Assembly (NCBI GenBank): GCA_030645365.1 | Contig: JAUSMB010000041.1 | Span: 16,085 to 80,084, forward strand | Source: Rugosibacter sp. | GTDB lineage: Bacteria > Pseudomonadota > Gammaproteobacteria > Burkholderiales > Rhodocyclaceae | Reading direction: 5' to 3' | Length of the DNA stretch: 64,000 nt | In this document: positions 55,660 through 64,000 of the stretch, in pieces | Layout of the letters: each line of letters begins with the position of its first letter | How positions within the stretch are numbered: position 1 is the stretch's first letter | Translations under genes and position numbers: made by a program | The notes under the pieces: model-generated | Seen by the model: only the letters and a program-made list of their open reading frames with translations | Databases searched by the model: none | Told to the model about the DNA's origin: nothing

Positions 55660-56644
55660 GAGACTCTCCTCGAAGATCTTCCAGCAGCTGTGCAAAATCA
55701 TCCGGCAAGGGCGATTCCCATGACACATCGAGTCGGCTGACCGGATGCACTAGCGCCAATTGCCAGGCATGCAGCGCCTGTCGCCTGAAGGCATCGATTT
55801 GCGCATCGCCACTGCATGTTTTGCCATAGACCGGGTCGCCCGCCAGCGGGTTCCCACGTGAGGCAAGATGCACACGAATCTGATGCGTGCGCCCTGTTTC
55901 CAGCTGGCATTCCAGCAGCGTGGCTTTGGCAAAGCGTTCGCGCACCAGATAGTGGGTTCGCGCATCTCTTCCGCCGCTGCGCACCACAGCCATTTTGGTG
56001 CGGTGTACGGGATGACGGCCCAGCGGCGCATCAATCGTTCCGCCGTGTTCGATTATGCCCAGTGCCAAGGCCAGATAATGACGATGCACGGTACGCGCCT
56101 GAAGTTGGCGCACCAGATCGGTTTGCGCGGTGAGGGTTTTAGCGACTACCAGCAAGCCGCTGGTGTCTTTGTCCAGACGATGCACAATGCCTGCCCGCGG
56201 AATTTCTGCCAGTTGCGGCGCATGGTGTAGCAGGGCATTGAGCAAGGTGCCGCTGGCATTGCCATTGCCCGGATGCACCACCAGCCCGGCAGGTTTGTCG
56301 ATCACGATCAACTCGTCGTCTTCAAACACGATGGTTAGTGCAATGTCTTCGGCCGCGTGGTCATGTGTTTTCAGTACGCCACTCATGTCCGCCGAAAAAT
56401 CTATCCGTTCCCCCCCCAGCACATGGCTCTTGCCTGCCGCTGGCTTGCCATCCAGCTGTATCAGTCCGGCCTTCAACCATTCCTGCAAACGGCTGCGCGA
56501 ATGGTCAGGATAGAGTTTGGCCAGTGCAGCGTCAAAGCGCATGCCGGCATAGTCATGGGGGATTGCCAGTGTCGTGGGCAGTGAGGTCACGGTTTTGCTT
56601 GGGCTATAATCCGCCGGAATTTCTTGCGAGGCATCATTCATCAT
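55613..56644 (-). CDS. rluD: 23S rRNA pseudouridine synthase RluD
   Basis: A 343-residue enzyme with an N-terminal S4 RNA-binding domain (RLQEWLKAGLIQLDGKPA) and the catalytic Asp in VHRLDKDTSGLLVVAKT. The start may be ATG 56644 or 56641; both overlap or abut the ATG of divergent bamD. No ribosome-binding site is visible for either. It is followed by pgeF. Confidence 0.95.
   Translation of the reverse strand: MMNDASQEIPADYSPSKTVTSLPTTLAIPHDYAGMRFDAALAKLYPDHSRSRLQEWLKAGLIQLDGKPAAGKSHVLGGERIDFSADMSGVLKTHDHAAEDIALTIVFEDDELIVIDKPAGLVVHPGNGNASGTLLNALLHHAPQLAEIPRAGIVHRLDKDTSGLLVVAKTLTAQTDLVRQLQARTVHRHYLALALGIIEHGGTIDAPLGRHPVHRTKMAVVRSGGRDARTHYLVRERFAKATLLECQLETGRTHQIRVHLASRGNPLAGDPVYGKTCSGDAQIDAFRRQALHAWQLALVHPVSRLDVSWESPLPDDFAQLLEDLRGESHGQLSGKPDGEIRHK
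56605..56610 (+). promoter_or_regulatory. Candidate -10 box for bamD
   Basis: A perfect TATAAT lies 33 bases before the bamD ATG, inside the rluD 5' coding region. The -35 region is weak. Confidence 0.45.
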
Positions 56645-57467
56645 GCGTAGTTTAGCGGCAATCCGGCGAACACTCTCTTCAACCGCTCTGATCGGTGGAT
56701 TCCTGCTTGCTTCCTTCCTTACGGGATGTGGCGTTTTGCCGGATCAAGTTGATGAAACCGCCAAGTGGTCGGCACAAAAACTCTACACTTCGGCCAAAGA
56801 AGCCATTAGTGAAGGCGGCTATGACTTGGGCATCAAGTATTTCGAGAAGCTCGAATCACGTTTCCCCTACGGGCAATATGCCCAGCAGGCGCAACTTGAA
56901 GTCGCCTATGCCTATTACAAAAAAGAGGAAACCGCTTCGGCGCTGGCTGCGTGTGACCGCTTTATTCGTTTACACCCGAACCACCCCAATGTGGATTATG
57001 CGTATTACCTCAAAGGGCTCGCCAATTTCAATGAAGATCTCGGCCTGCTGGGTCGTTTGAGCAACCAGGATCTCACCGAGCGTGATCCCGGTGCGGCGGC
57101 CGACTCTTTTGAGGCGTTCAAAGTCTTGGTCACGCGCTATCCCAACAGCCGCTATACGCCAGATGCCACGCTGCGCATGAATTATCTCGTCAATGCACTC
57201 GCCTCGCATGAGGTGCATGTGGCGCGGTATTACATGAAGCGCGGTGCCTATGTTGCGGCACTTAATCGGGCACAAGCGTCCATTAAAACCTACCCCAATG
57301 CGCCCGCCAATGAAGAAGCCCTTTTCATTATGGTGAAAGCGTATGACTTGCTGGGCATGAATGATCTGCGCGACGATACCGAGCGCATCATGCGCAAGAA
57401 TTTCCCCAAGAGCGAGTACTATGTACGCGGCTTGAATCGCACCGAACCGTGGTGGAAGCTCTGGTAA
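56643..57467 (+). CDS. bamD: Outer membrane protein assembly factor BamD
   Basis: A 274-residue lipoprotein (lipobox ending FLTGC) of the BAM complex, which inserts barrel proteins in the outer membrane. TPR-like helices follow (YTSAKEAISEGGYDLGIKYF, EKLESRFPYGQYAQQAQ). It is divergent from rluD, and their start codons share bases. Confidence 0.95.
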   Translation: MRSLAAIRRTLSSTALIGGFLLASFLTGCGVLPDQVDETAKWSAQKLYTSAKEAISEGGYDLGIKYFEKLESRFPYGQYAQQAQLEVAYAYYKKEETASALAACDRFIRLHPNHPNVDYAYYLKGLANFNEDLGLLGRLSNQDLTERDPGAAADSFEAFKVLVTRYPNSRYTPDATLRMNYLVNALASHEVHVARYYMKRGAYVAALNRAQASIKTYPNAPANEEALFIMVKAYDLLGMNDLRDDTERIMRKNFPKSEYYVRGLNRTEPWWKLW

Positions 57468-57507
57468 TCAGATAGCGGACCTCCCTGGTACTGACTTACT
57501 CACCGAC

Positions 57508-57873
57508 ATGAAACTGCTGCGCCTTCTTCTTGTTTTCATGCTCTCGTTAGCGATACCCTTTGCGGCGTCGTCGGCGGTTGTGATGGAAATGACGATGAGC
57601 CATTGCCCGATGCAAGGCAAAAATAATACGTCGATGTCGGCAGAGCATGACTGCTGCGATACAGAGGAATCTGCACCTGGCAAGCCGCACGCTCCAAATC
57701 CATGCAAGTCAGGCCAAACCTGCAAAATCTGCTCGGTACCCTACCTTTCCTTTACATCCGCTGTCCGGCTTCCTTCATTGCCACCCGCTGGGCAGCTTTT
57801 TGTGGCACAACGCGATACGTCCATCCTTACGCATGACCCATCCGGGTTATGGCGTCCTCCGCGCTTTCTCTGA
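57508..57873 (+). CDS. Small Cys/Met/His-rich periplasmic protein preceding the Cus operon
   Basis: A 121-residue protein with a signal peptide (LLRLLLVFMLSLAIPFAA). It has potential metal ligands in MEMTMSHCPM, EHDCCD and CKSGQTCKIC. I do not recognise a named family, though small Cys- and Met-rich proteins often sit ahead of copper/silver RND operons. It lies 91 bases ahead of the TolC-like gene. A metal-binding role is inferred. Confidence 0.7.
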   Translation: MKLLRLLLVFMLSLAIPFAASSAVVMEMTMSHCPMQGKNNTSMSAEHDCCDTEESAPGKPHAPNPCKSGQTCKICSVPYLSFTSAVRLPSLPPAGQLFVAQRDTSILTHDPSGLWRPPRFL

Positions 57874-57964
57874 TTCCTGCTGATTCGTCGGTCGATGCGG
57901 CTAGCCGCGCGGCCATTTGCGTGTTGTTTTTGTATTCAGCACGCCATCAAGCCAAGGAGTTAAC

Positions 57965-59233
57965 ATGTCCCACCATCGAAATCATCGCTGGATTCTTTGC
58001 GCATTGCCGCTATCTCTGGCCATGCTGTCAGGTGTTGCCCACGCCACGCCACTTAACACGCCACTGAGCTTTACAACGGCGCTTGAACTGGCTGAACATC
58101 AGTCGCCCAGTCTTGTCGCCAATACCGCGCAGATCAACGCCGCGCAGTCGTCTGCCATTCCGGCAGGTGCGTTGCCTGATCCTAAATTATTTATTGGTAT
58201 CGATAACTTCCCTGTGACGGGTGAGGATCGTGGTCATCTCAACCGCGACTTCATGACCATGCAGAAAATTGGCATCATGCAGGAGATACCCAATGCCGAT
58301 AAGCGCAAGGCGCGTGAAGCGGTGGCATCGGCCGGCATTGATGTGGCCTCGGCTCAGCGTCAAATCACACGTTTGCAGGTGCGGCGTGATACAGCCATTG
58401 CCTGGCTTAACGTTTATTACGTGGAGCGCAAGTTTGCATTGTTCGACGCACTGGATCAGGAAAATAAAATCCTGAATGATGCCGTCAAGGCGCAAATCGC
58501 AGGTGGACGCAGCCCTGTGGTGGACGCCATCATGCCACGCCAGGAGGCAGCGCAATTAGCCGACCGGCGTGACGAGCTTGCCAGCGACTTGGCCAAAGCC
58601 CGTGCCACGCTGCGCCGTTTTGTGGGCATGGCTGCCAACGAGCCATTAGCGGGCGAGCCGCCAGTGCGCTTGCTGGATGCTGAACATCTGCGCCAGCAAT
58701 TGCATCAGCATCCTGAGTTGCAGGCTTTCGTTGCGCAAACCCGCAAGGCAGAAGCAGAAGTGCATGAGGCGGATGCCATGAAACAATCTGACTGGGGCGT
58801 CGAGCTGGCCTACCAAAAGCGCGCGCCACAATATAGCGACATGATCTCGGTGCAATTCACCTTCGATTTACCTATTGCCACAGCACGCCGCCAAGACCCG
58901 TTAATCGCCGCAAAGCAACAGGAACTCTCAAGGATTGAAGCTGACCGTGAAGCCATGCTGCGTGACCACGCCAATCAACTGGAAAATGATCTGGCAGATT
59001 ACGTGACATTAAGACGACAACTCGAACGCGCAGAACAAACGGCGTTGCCGTTGGCGCAGCAAAAAGTCGATCTTCAAATGGCCAGCTACAAAGCGGGTAA
59101 AAGCGATCTCACCAGCCTGCTCGCTACGCGCCGCGAGTTGATTGACCAGCGGCTCAAGATCATCGAATGGCAAGCCCGGCATGCGGTGATCGCGGCCCAA
59201 CTGCAATTTGCCTATGGGGAGAGAGCACCATGA
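57965..59233 (+). CDS. TolC-family outer membrane channel, CusC/CzcC-like
   Basis: A 422-residue outer-membrane factor for heavy-metal efflux. A signal peptide ends near VAHA. The TolC repeat structure has two halves, with NTPLSFTTALELAEHQSPSL at the start and YKAGKSDLTSLLATRRELID near the end. I chose ATG 57965 after AAGGAG. The next gene's ATG overlaps its stop, showing a tight operon. Confidence 0.88.
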   Translation: MSHHRNHRWILCALPLSLAMLSGVAHATPLNTPLSFTTALELAEHQSPSLVANTAQINAAQSSAIPAGALPDPKLFIGIDNFPVTGEDRGHLNRDFMTMQKIGIMQEIPNADKRKAREAVASAGIDVASAQRQITRLQVRRDTAIAWLNVYYVERKFALFDALDQENKILNDAVKAQIAGGRSPVVDAIMPRQEAAQLADRRDELASDLAKARATLRRFVGMAANEPLAGEPPVRLLDAEHLRQQLHQHPELQAFVAQTRKAEAEVHEADAMKQSDWGVELAYQKRAPQYSDMISVQFTFDLPIATARRQDPLIAAKQQELSRIEADREAMLRDHANQLENDLADYVTLRRQLERAEQTALPLAQQKVDLQMASYKAGKSDLTSLLATRRELIDQRLKIIEWQARHAVIAAQLQFAYGERAP

Positions 59234-60564
59234 ACAAGACCACTTTCAAGATGATTGTGTTGTCATTCATTCTGGCCACCATGAGTGGTGGCGTAGGTTA
59301 CTGGGCCGCCAAGCTTCAGAATGCTGAGAAACCTCTGGCTGAATCGGTAGAAAAGCCTGCCAAGCAAGAACCCAAGGTGTTGTATTGGTATGACCCGATG
59401 GTGCCCAATCAGCGCTTTGACAAACCGGGCAAGTCACCTTTCATGGACATGGAATTGGTGCCGCAATATGCGGAAGAAAAAGATGCTGATCAGGGCACTG
59501 ATGTTGGCACTGGTGTTGGCGACGATGTCGACCATGATGTCGGCGATGGTGTTGGCAATTCGGCGGGCATCAAGATTGATCCGCGCATTGTGCAAAATCT
59601 CGGCGTTCGCACGACGCTGGTCACGCTTGGCACATTGGACAGCCCGCTGGATGTTGCGGCTAATGTGCAGCTCAACAACCGGCAAGTGGCGATTGTGCAG
59701 GCACGCACGGCTGGTTTTGTCGAGCGGGTTTATGCACGGGCACCGGGCGATGTCATTGCTAAAGGTGCGCCGCTGGCCGATCTGCTGGTGCCTGAATGGA
59801 CGGGTGCGCAAAACGAGTTCCTTGCGGTATTAAAGACGGGTGATCAAGGCCTGATCCAATCGGTGCGCGAGCGTTTGCGTGCACTGGGTATGTCACCCGA
59901 CCTGATCGCCCAGGTGGAAAAATCCGGCAAGGCACATGTCATTGTGACTATCACGGCACCTATTGGCGGATTGATCCAGACAATGGAGGCGCGTACCGGC
60001 ATGGCGGTTGCACCGGGCGCGACGCTGGCGCAGATCAATGGCCTTGATCCCGTGTGGATTGAAGCGGCGGTTCCCGAGGCACAAGCCGGTCAGGTCGCTG
60101 TTGGCAGGCGTATCAGCGCCAGCCTGGCCGCTTATCCGGGTGAAAGATTCACGGGCAAAATTGCTGCCCTGCTGCCAGAAGCGGATAGCGAAAGCCGCAC
60201 CCTGCGCGTGCGTATCGAATTGCCTAATCGCGATGGGCGCATCAAGCCCGGCATGTTCGCGCAAGTGCGGCTGGATGCGGCCAAAAGTATTGCAACGCTG
60301 CTGATTCCAAGCGAGGCAGTTATCCGTACAGGCAAGCGCGATGTGGTGTTGGTGGCACTAAAAGGTAGCCGTTTTGCGCCTGTTGAAGTCAAGCTTGGGC
60401 AAGAAAGCAATGGCCAGGTTGCGGTGCTGGAAGGGCTGGAAGAAGGTCAGTCCATTGTGATTTCAGGACAGTTCCTGATCGATTCCGAAGCCAGTCTCAA
60501 GGGTGTGATGGCGCGCATGACTGGTGAAGATCATGGCAACCACACCGTGGGAGATGAACCATGA
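59230..60564 (+). CDS. Periplasmic adaptor of a heavy-metal RND efflux system, CusB-like
   Basis: A 444-residue membrane-fusion protein. A membrane anchor ([20 protein letters not shown]) is followed by the heavy-metal-binding segment [20 protein letters not shown] and DMELVP, then an Asp/Gly-rich low-complexity linker (59488-59556). The lipoyl and barrel domains follow ([33 protein letters not shown]). It bridges CusA- and CusC-like proteins. The operon starts overlap. Confidence 0.9.
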   Translation: MNKTTFKMIVLSFILATMSGGVGYWAAKLQNAEKPLAESVEKPAKQEPKVLYWYDPMVPNQRFDKPGKSPFMDMELVPQYAEEKDADQGTDVGTGVGDDVDHDVGDGVGNSAGIKIDPRIVQNLGVRTTLVTLGTLDSPLDVAANVQLNNRQVAIVQARTAGFVERVYARAPGDVIAKGAPLADLLVPEWTGAQNEFLAVLKTGDQGLIQSVRERLRALGMSPDLIAQVEKSGKAHVIVTITAPIGGLIQTMEARTGMAVAPGATLAQINGLDPVWIEAAVPEAQAGQVAVGRRISASLAAYPGERFTGKIAALLPEADSESRTLRVRIELPNRDGRIKPGMFAQVRLDAAKSIATLLIPSEAVIRTGKRDVVLVALKGSRFAPVEVKLGQESNGQVAVLEGLEEGQSIVISGQFLIDSEASLKGVMARMTGEDHGNHTVGDEP

Positions 60565-63500
60565 TCGAACACCTCATTCGCTGGTCAATCAGCAACCGCA
60601 TTCTGGTGCTCCTCGCCACCCTCTTTTTAACTGCCTGGGGCATCTGGGCAGCCAAGACTACGCCGGTCGATGCCTTGCCTGATCTCTCGGATGTTCAGGT
60701 CATCATCCGCACCAATTATCCGGGACAAGCGCCGCAGATTGTTGAAAACCAGGTCACTTATCCGCTGGCGACCACGATGCTGTCGGTGCCCGGCGCGAAG
60801 ACGGTGCGCGGCTATTCCTTCTTCGGCGATTCCTTCGTCTATGTTTTATTTGAAGATGGCACCGATTTGTATTGGGCACGTTCGCGCGTGCTCGAGTATT
60901 TGAACCAGGTGCAAGGCCGCTTGCCAACCTCAGCCAAGGCGTCGCTCGGACCGGATGCCACGGGTGTGGGCTGGATTTATGAATATGCCTTGATAGACAA
61001 AACCGGCCGACATGATCTTGCCCAATTGCGCAGCCTGCAAGACTGGTTTCTCAAGTACGAACTGAAAAGCCTGCCTAACGTATCTGAAGTCGCCACTATC
61101 GGCGGCATGGTGAAGCAATATCAGATTGTGCTCGATCCGCTCAAGCTGGCGGCGTATCAGATTCCCCAGGCCAGGGTGATCGAAGCGATCCAGAAGGCCA
61201 ACCAGGAGACGGGCGGTTCGGTGCTGGAAATGGCCGAAACCGAATACATGGTGCGCGCTTCCGGTTATCTGAAATCGCTGGACGACTTCCGCAATATTCC
61301 GCTCTCGGTGTCGGCGACAGGCATACCCGTCAAGCTGGGCGATGTTGCCACGGTGCAGCTTGGTCCTGAAATGCGACGCGGGATTGCCGAACTCAATGGC
61401 GAGGGAGAAGTCGTTGGTGGTGTCGTGATTCTGCGCTCCGGCAAAAACGCCCAGGCCACGATTGCCGCCGTTAAAACAAAACTTGACGAGCTGAAAAAAA
61501 GCCTGCCGCCCGGGGTTGAGATTGTCACCACCTATGATCGTAGCCAGCTCATTACACGCGCCATCGAGAACCTGAGCCACAAGCTGCTCGAAGAGTTCAT
61601 CGTCGTGGCGCTCGTGTGCGCCATCTTCCTGTGGCACTTGCGCTCGGCTCTGGTGGCTATCGTGGCACTGCCGCTTGGCGTCATGAGTGCTTTCATCGTG
61701 ATGCGCTATCAGGGGGTTAATGCGAACATCATGTCGCTGGGTGGAATTGCCATTGCCATCGGGGCGATGGTAGATGCGGCTATCGTCATGATCGAGAACG
61801 CACACAAGCAGATCGAAGCATGGCAGCATCAGCATCCTGGCGAAACCCTGCAAGGGGATGCCCACTGGCGTGTGATCGCCCATGCCGCAGCAGAGGTCGG
61901 GCCGGCGTTGTTTTTCAGCCTGCTGATCATTACGCTCTCATTCATTCCGGTATTTACGCTGGAGGCACAGGAAGGCCGGCTGTTTGGCCCGCTGGCGCTG
62001 ACCAAGACCTATGCGATGGCAGCAGCAGCGGGGTTGTCCGTGACGCTGATTCCGGTGTTGATGGGTTACTGGATACGTGGACGAATTCCCGATGAAAACC
62101 GTAACCCGCTCAATCGCGGCCTGATCCGCATATACCAGCCGTTACTTGACAAGGTGCTGCAACATCCCAAGGCCACGCTGTTCATCGCGCTGCTGGTTTT
62201 GCTGACTACCTTGTGGCCGATAACGCGCCTTGGCGGGGAATTCATGCCGCCACTGGACGAGGGCGATCTGCTGTATATGCCATCCGCCTTGCCCGGTTTG
62301 TCAGCAGCGAAAGCGTCGCAACTATTGCAACAGACCGACCGGCTGATCAAGACCGTTCCCGAAGTGGCGACGGTATTCGGCAAGGCGGGGCGTGCTGAAA
62401 GTGCCACTGATCCGGCACCCATGGAAATGTTCGAGACGACCATACAGTTCAAGCCGCGTGACGAATGGCGTCCGGGCATGACACCCGAAAAACTGGTGGA
62501 GGAACTCGACCGTGCCGTCAAGGTGCCGGGCTTATCCAATATCTGGGTGCCGCCGATCCGTAACCGCATCGACATGCTCGCGACCGGCATCAAGAGTCCG
62601 ATTGGCGTCAAGGTATCCGGCAGCAGTTTGACTGAAATCGACAAGGTGACACAGGCCATCGAACAGGTAGCCAAAGCGGTGCCGGGCGTGAGTTCGGCAT
62701 TGGCCGAACGCCTGACCGGCGGGCGTTATGTCGATGTGACTATTGATCGGCTGGCGGCGGCACGCTATGGGCTCAATATCGCCGATGTGCAGATGGTCGT
62801 TTCTTCCGCGATTGGCGGCGAGAATATCGGCGAAACGGTTGAAGGTCTGGCGCGCTACCCGATCAATGTGCGTTACCCGCGTGAGCTGCGCGACTCGCTG
62901 GAGGGGCTGCGCAATCTGCCTGTTTTCACCGATAGGGGCCAGCAGATCACGCTGGGTACGGTTGCACGCCTCCGCATCAGCGATGGGCCGCCGATGATCA
63001 AAAGCGAGAACGCGCGTCCCGCAGGCTGGGTGTACGTGGACGTGCGCGGCCGGGACCTGGCTTCGGTGGTGTCTGATCTACGCTCGGCCGTTACCGCCCA
63101 GGTGAAGTTGCCGCCCGGCATCAGCCTTGCCTATTCCGGACAGTTTGAATATCTGGAACGCGCCGCTGCGCGCCTGAAACTGGTGGTGCCGGCCACCTTG
63201 CTGATTATTTTTGTGTTGCTGTATCTCACCTTCAAACGTCTGGATGAAGCGGCCTTGATCATGACAACCCTGCCTTTTGCGCTTGTCGGTGGCGTGTGGT
63301 TTCTTTACCTGCTGGGCTACCATCTGTCGGTCGCCACTGGCGTGGGTTTTATCGCGCTGGCTGGGGTATCCGCAGAATTCGGCGTGGTGATGCTGCTCTA
63401 CCTGAAACAGGCGGTGGCAAAACAGCAGGAGGGGGGCGCACCGTTGACGACGGCAGTGCTTGATGAGGCTATCCGCGAAGGCGCCGTATTGCGCGTGCGG

Positions 63501-63692
63501 CCCAAGGCGATGACGGTTGCCGTGATTCTTGCAGGGCTATTGCCCATCCTCTTGGGCAGCGGCACCGGCTCGGAAATCATGAGCCGCATCGCCGCGCCCA
63601 TGGTCGGTGGCATGATCACCGCACCGCTGCTATCGATGTTCGTGATTCCGGCGGTTTACCGATTGATGCGCGGGCGGCGGCGGGGTACATAA
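60561..63692 (+). CDS. cusA: Heavy-metal RND efflux pump, CusA-like
   Basis: A 1043-residue inner-membrane proton-driven pump with twelve predicted membrane segments. The segment [20 protein letters not shown] and the porter-domain text [20 protein letters not shown] match the Cus (copper/silver) type rather than Czc. The conserved acidic stretch in the fourth membrane segment is [19 protein letters not shown]. It ends the operon. The Cu+/Ag+ preference is inferred from these features and from copA nearby. Confidence 0.92.
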   Translation: MIEHLIRWSISNRILVLLATLFLTAWGIWAAKTTPVDALPDLSDVQVIIRTNYPGQAPQIVENQVTYPLATTMLSVPGAKTVRGYSFFGDSFVYVLFEDGTDLYWARSRVLEYLNQVQGRLPTSAKASLGPDATGVGWIYEYALIDKTGRHDLAQLRSLQDWFLKYELKSLPNVSEVATIGGMVKQYQIVLDPLKLAAYQIPQARVIEAIQKANQETGGSVLEMAETEYMVRASGYLKSLDDFRNIPLSVSATGIPVKLGDVATVQLGPEMRRGIAELNGEGEVVGGVVILRSGKNAQATIAAVKTKLDELKKSLPPGVEIVTTYDRSQLITRAIENLSHKLLEEFIVVALVCAIFLWHLRSALVAIVALPLGVMSAFIVMRYQGVNANIMSLGGIAIAIGAMVDAAIVMIENAHKQIEAWQHQHPGETLQGDAHWRVIAHAAAEVGPALFFSLLIITLSFIPVFTLEAQEGRLFGPLALTKTYAMAAAAGLSVTLIPVLMGYWIRGRIPDENRNPLNRGLIRIYQPLLDKVLQHPKATLFIALLVLLTTLWPITRLGGEFMPPLDEGDLLYMPSALPGLSAAKASQLLQQTDRLIKTVPEVATVFGKAGRAESATDPAPMEMFETTIQFKPRDEWRPGMTPEKLVEELDRAVKVPGLSNIWVPPIRNRIDMLATGIKSPIGVKVSGSSLTEIDKVTQAIEQVAKAVPGVSSALAERLTGGRYVDVTIDRLAAARYGLNIADVQMVVSSAIGGENIGETVEGLARYPINVRYPRELRDSLEGLRNLPVFTDRGQQITLGTVARLRISDGPPMIKSENARPAGWVYVDVRGRDLASVVSDLRSAVTAQVKLPPGISLAYSGQFEYLERAAARLKLVVPATLLIIFVLLYLTFKRLDEAALIMTTLPFALVGGVWFLYLLGYHLSVATGVGFIALAGVSAEFGVVMLLYLKQAVAKQQEGGAPLTTAVLDEAIREGAVLRVRPKAMTVAVILAGLLPILLGSGTGSEIMSRIAAPMVGGMITAPLLSMFVIPAVYRLMRGRRRGT

Positions 63693-63786
63693 AACTATCG
63701 TTTACTTTTTTTATGAGGTTCTTGCAAACCACAAGCCTTCAAACCGCAAGCCTTTTTTGCGCCATCCGCCGAGGGGATTTGCTACG

Positions 63787-63811
63787 CGGCGTACCACCAG
63801 CGCCGACTTTT
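63787..63811 (-). repeat. Dispersed 13-bp-core element, copy 13 (intergenic)
   Basis: Minus-strand core AAAAGTCGGCGCT with tail GGTGGTACGCCG. It lies directly beside the second repeat module. Confidence 0.95.
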
Positions 63812-63868
63812 CAGAAGCGGCTCTGCCCAACAGCGGGTTCAAACATTCCCTGCGGTCAGATTCAAAGC
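63812..63868 (-). repeat. Second repeat module shared with 37433-37471
   Basis: On the plus strand CAGAAGCGGCTCTGC (63812-63826) and the 25-bp block 63844-63868 match the two blocks at 37.4 kb in reverse complement, here separated by 17 bases. On the minus strand the order is 25-bp block, 15-bp block, then the core element. Confidence 0.85.
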
Positions 63869-64000
63869 CGCAGGTAGCGGCGTGGTCGATTCTTGGCCTT
63901 GCCAAAATGACGAATAAATCGTTTAATCCAATCTGTTCGATACGTAAACTGTAATGTTTGAGGCGGATCTTGCCACGCATCTGATCCAGCAATTTCGGTG

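Larger units (their letters stand above)
63693..64000. other. 308-base stretch after cusA with repeats and no intact gene
   Basis: It contains core copy 13 and the second repeat module. The open frames on both strands look like chance. A frame starting at ATG 63954 (MFEADLATHLIQQFR) runs out of the window and might be the start of a gene, but it cannot be judged from 15 codons. Confidence 0.5.

Noticed and set aside
63711..63992. 93-codon minus-strand and 65-codon plus-strand frames after cusA
   Set aside because: Both run through the core element and the second repeat module. Neither has a family match.

Overview
The window reads as a chromosome segment of a betaproteobacterium with roughly 50-55 % GC. 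I base that on petABC next to sspA-sspB, the lnt-corC-ybeY-phoH block, dnaX-ybaB-recR behind a small SRP RNA, glyQS with gmhB and plsC, and rluD-pgeF beside bamD. Rhodocyclales or Nitrosomonadales would fit, but I cannot name a genus. Nearly all of the window is coding. I see no rRNA, CRISPR array, prophage or intact insertion sequence.

Layout. 0-5.7 kb: the 3' part of an aromatic-responsive sigma-54 activator faces an HpaB-type flavin hydroxylase, a SRPBCC protein, a glutathione transferase and a FadL/TodX porin, together a likely aromatic uptake and degradation unit. 5.8-10.1 kb: a molybdenum hydroxylase operon (2Fe-2S subunit, Mo subunit) with its own XdhC and MocA maturation factors. 10.3-13.2 kb: SRP RNA, dnaX, ybaB, recR. 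13.4-17.4 kb: cytochrome bc1 genes, sspA, sspB and tRNA-Arg(CCT). 17.6-21.6 kb: an ABC-F ATPase, an unknown acidic protein, a GIY-YIG protein and a dicarboxylate/amino-acid symporter. 21.7-28.2 kb, minus strand: gloA, a YgjP-type metallopeptidase and a paralogue lacking its zinc site, plsC, gmhB, a DUF3147 protein, glyS, glyQ. 28.4-31.3 kb: a sulfur operon (ArsR-rhodanese, broken dsrE, persulfide-dioxygenase-like protein, MFS transporter). 32.0-34.9 kb: a Cu+ P-type ATPase and yjdM. 35.0-37.4 kb: a type IIG-like restriction-methylation gene split by an in-frame stop. 37.6-42.4 kb: pirin, lnt-corC-ybeY-phoH and tRNA-Arg(ACG). 42.5-47.0 kb: a YejBEF-like peptide ABC transporter. 47.0-51.2 kb: mltD, gloB, a methyltransferase, rnhA, dnaQ. 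51.2-52.8 kb: a small AT-rich patch. 53.0-57.5 kb: a hydrolase, srkA, pgeF, rluD, bamD. 57.5-63.7 kb: a CusCBA-like metal efflux operon with a small Cys/Met-rich leader protein.

The most unusual feature is not a gene. A 13-bp sequence, AAAAGTCGGCGCT, occurs 13 times without mismatch, followed by a looser tail of about 12 bp (GGYRATACGGCG). Five copies are intergenic. Eight lie inside unrelated genes, including dnaX, glyS, lnt, gloB, pgeF and an ABC-F gene, where they are read in four different translation frames. The conservation is therefore at DNA level, not protein level. The pattern resembles a DNA-uptake-type signal or a short mobile or architectural repeat. Two of the intergenic copies sit beside a second, longer shared module.

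Other points worth attention: a PhoH protein with a damaged Walker A motif, the metal-site-less YgjP paralogue, the broken dsrE, and the mosaic, interrupted restriction gene.
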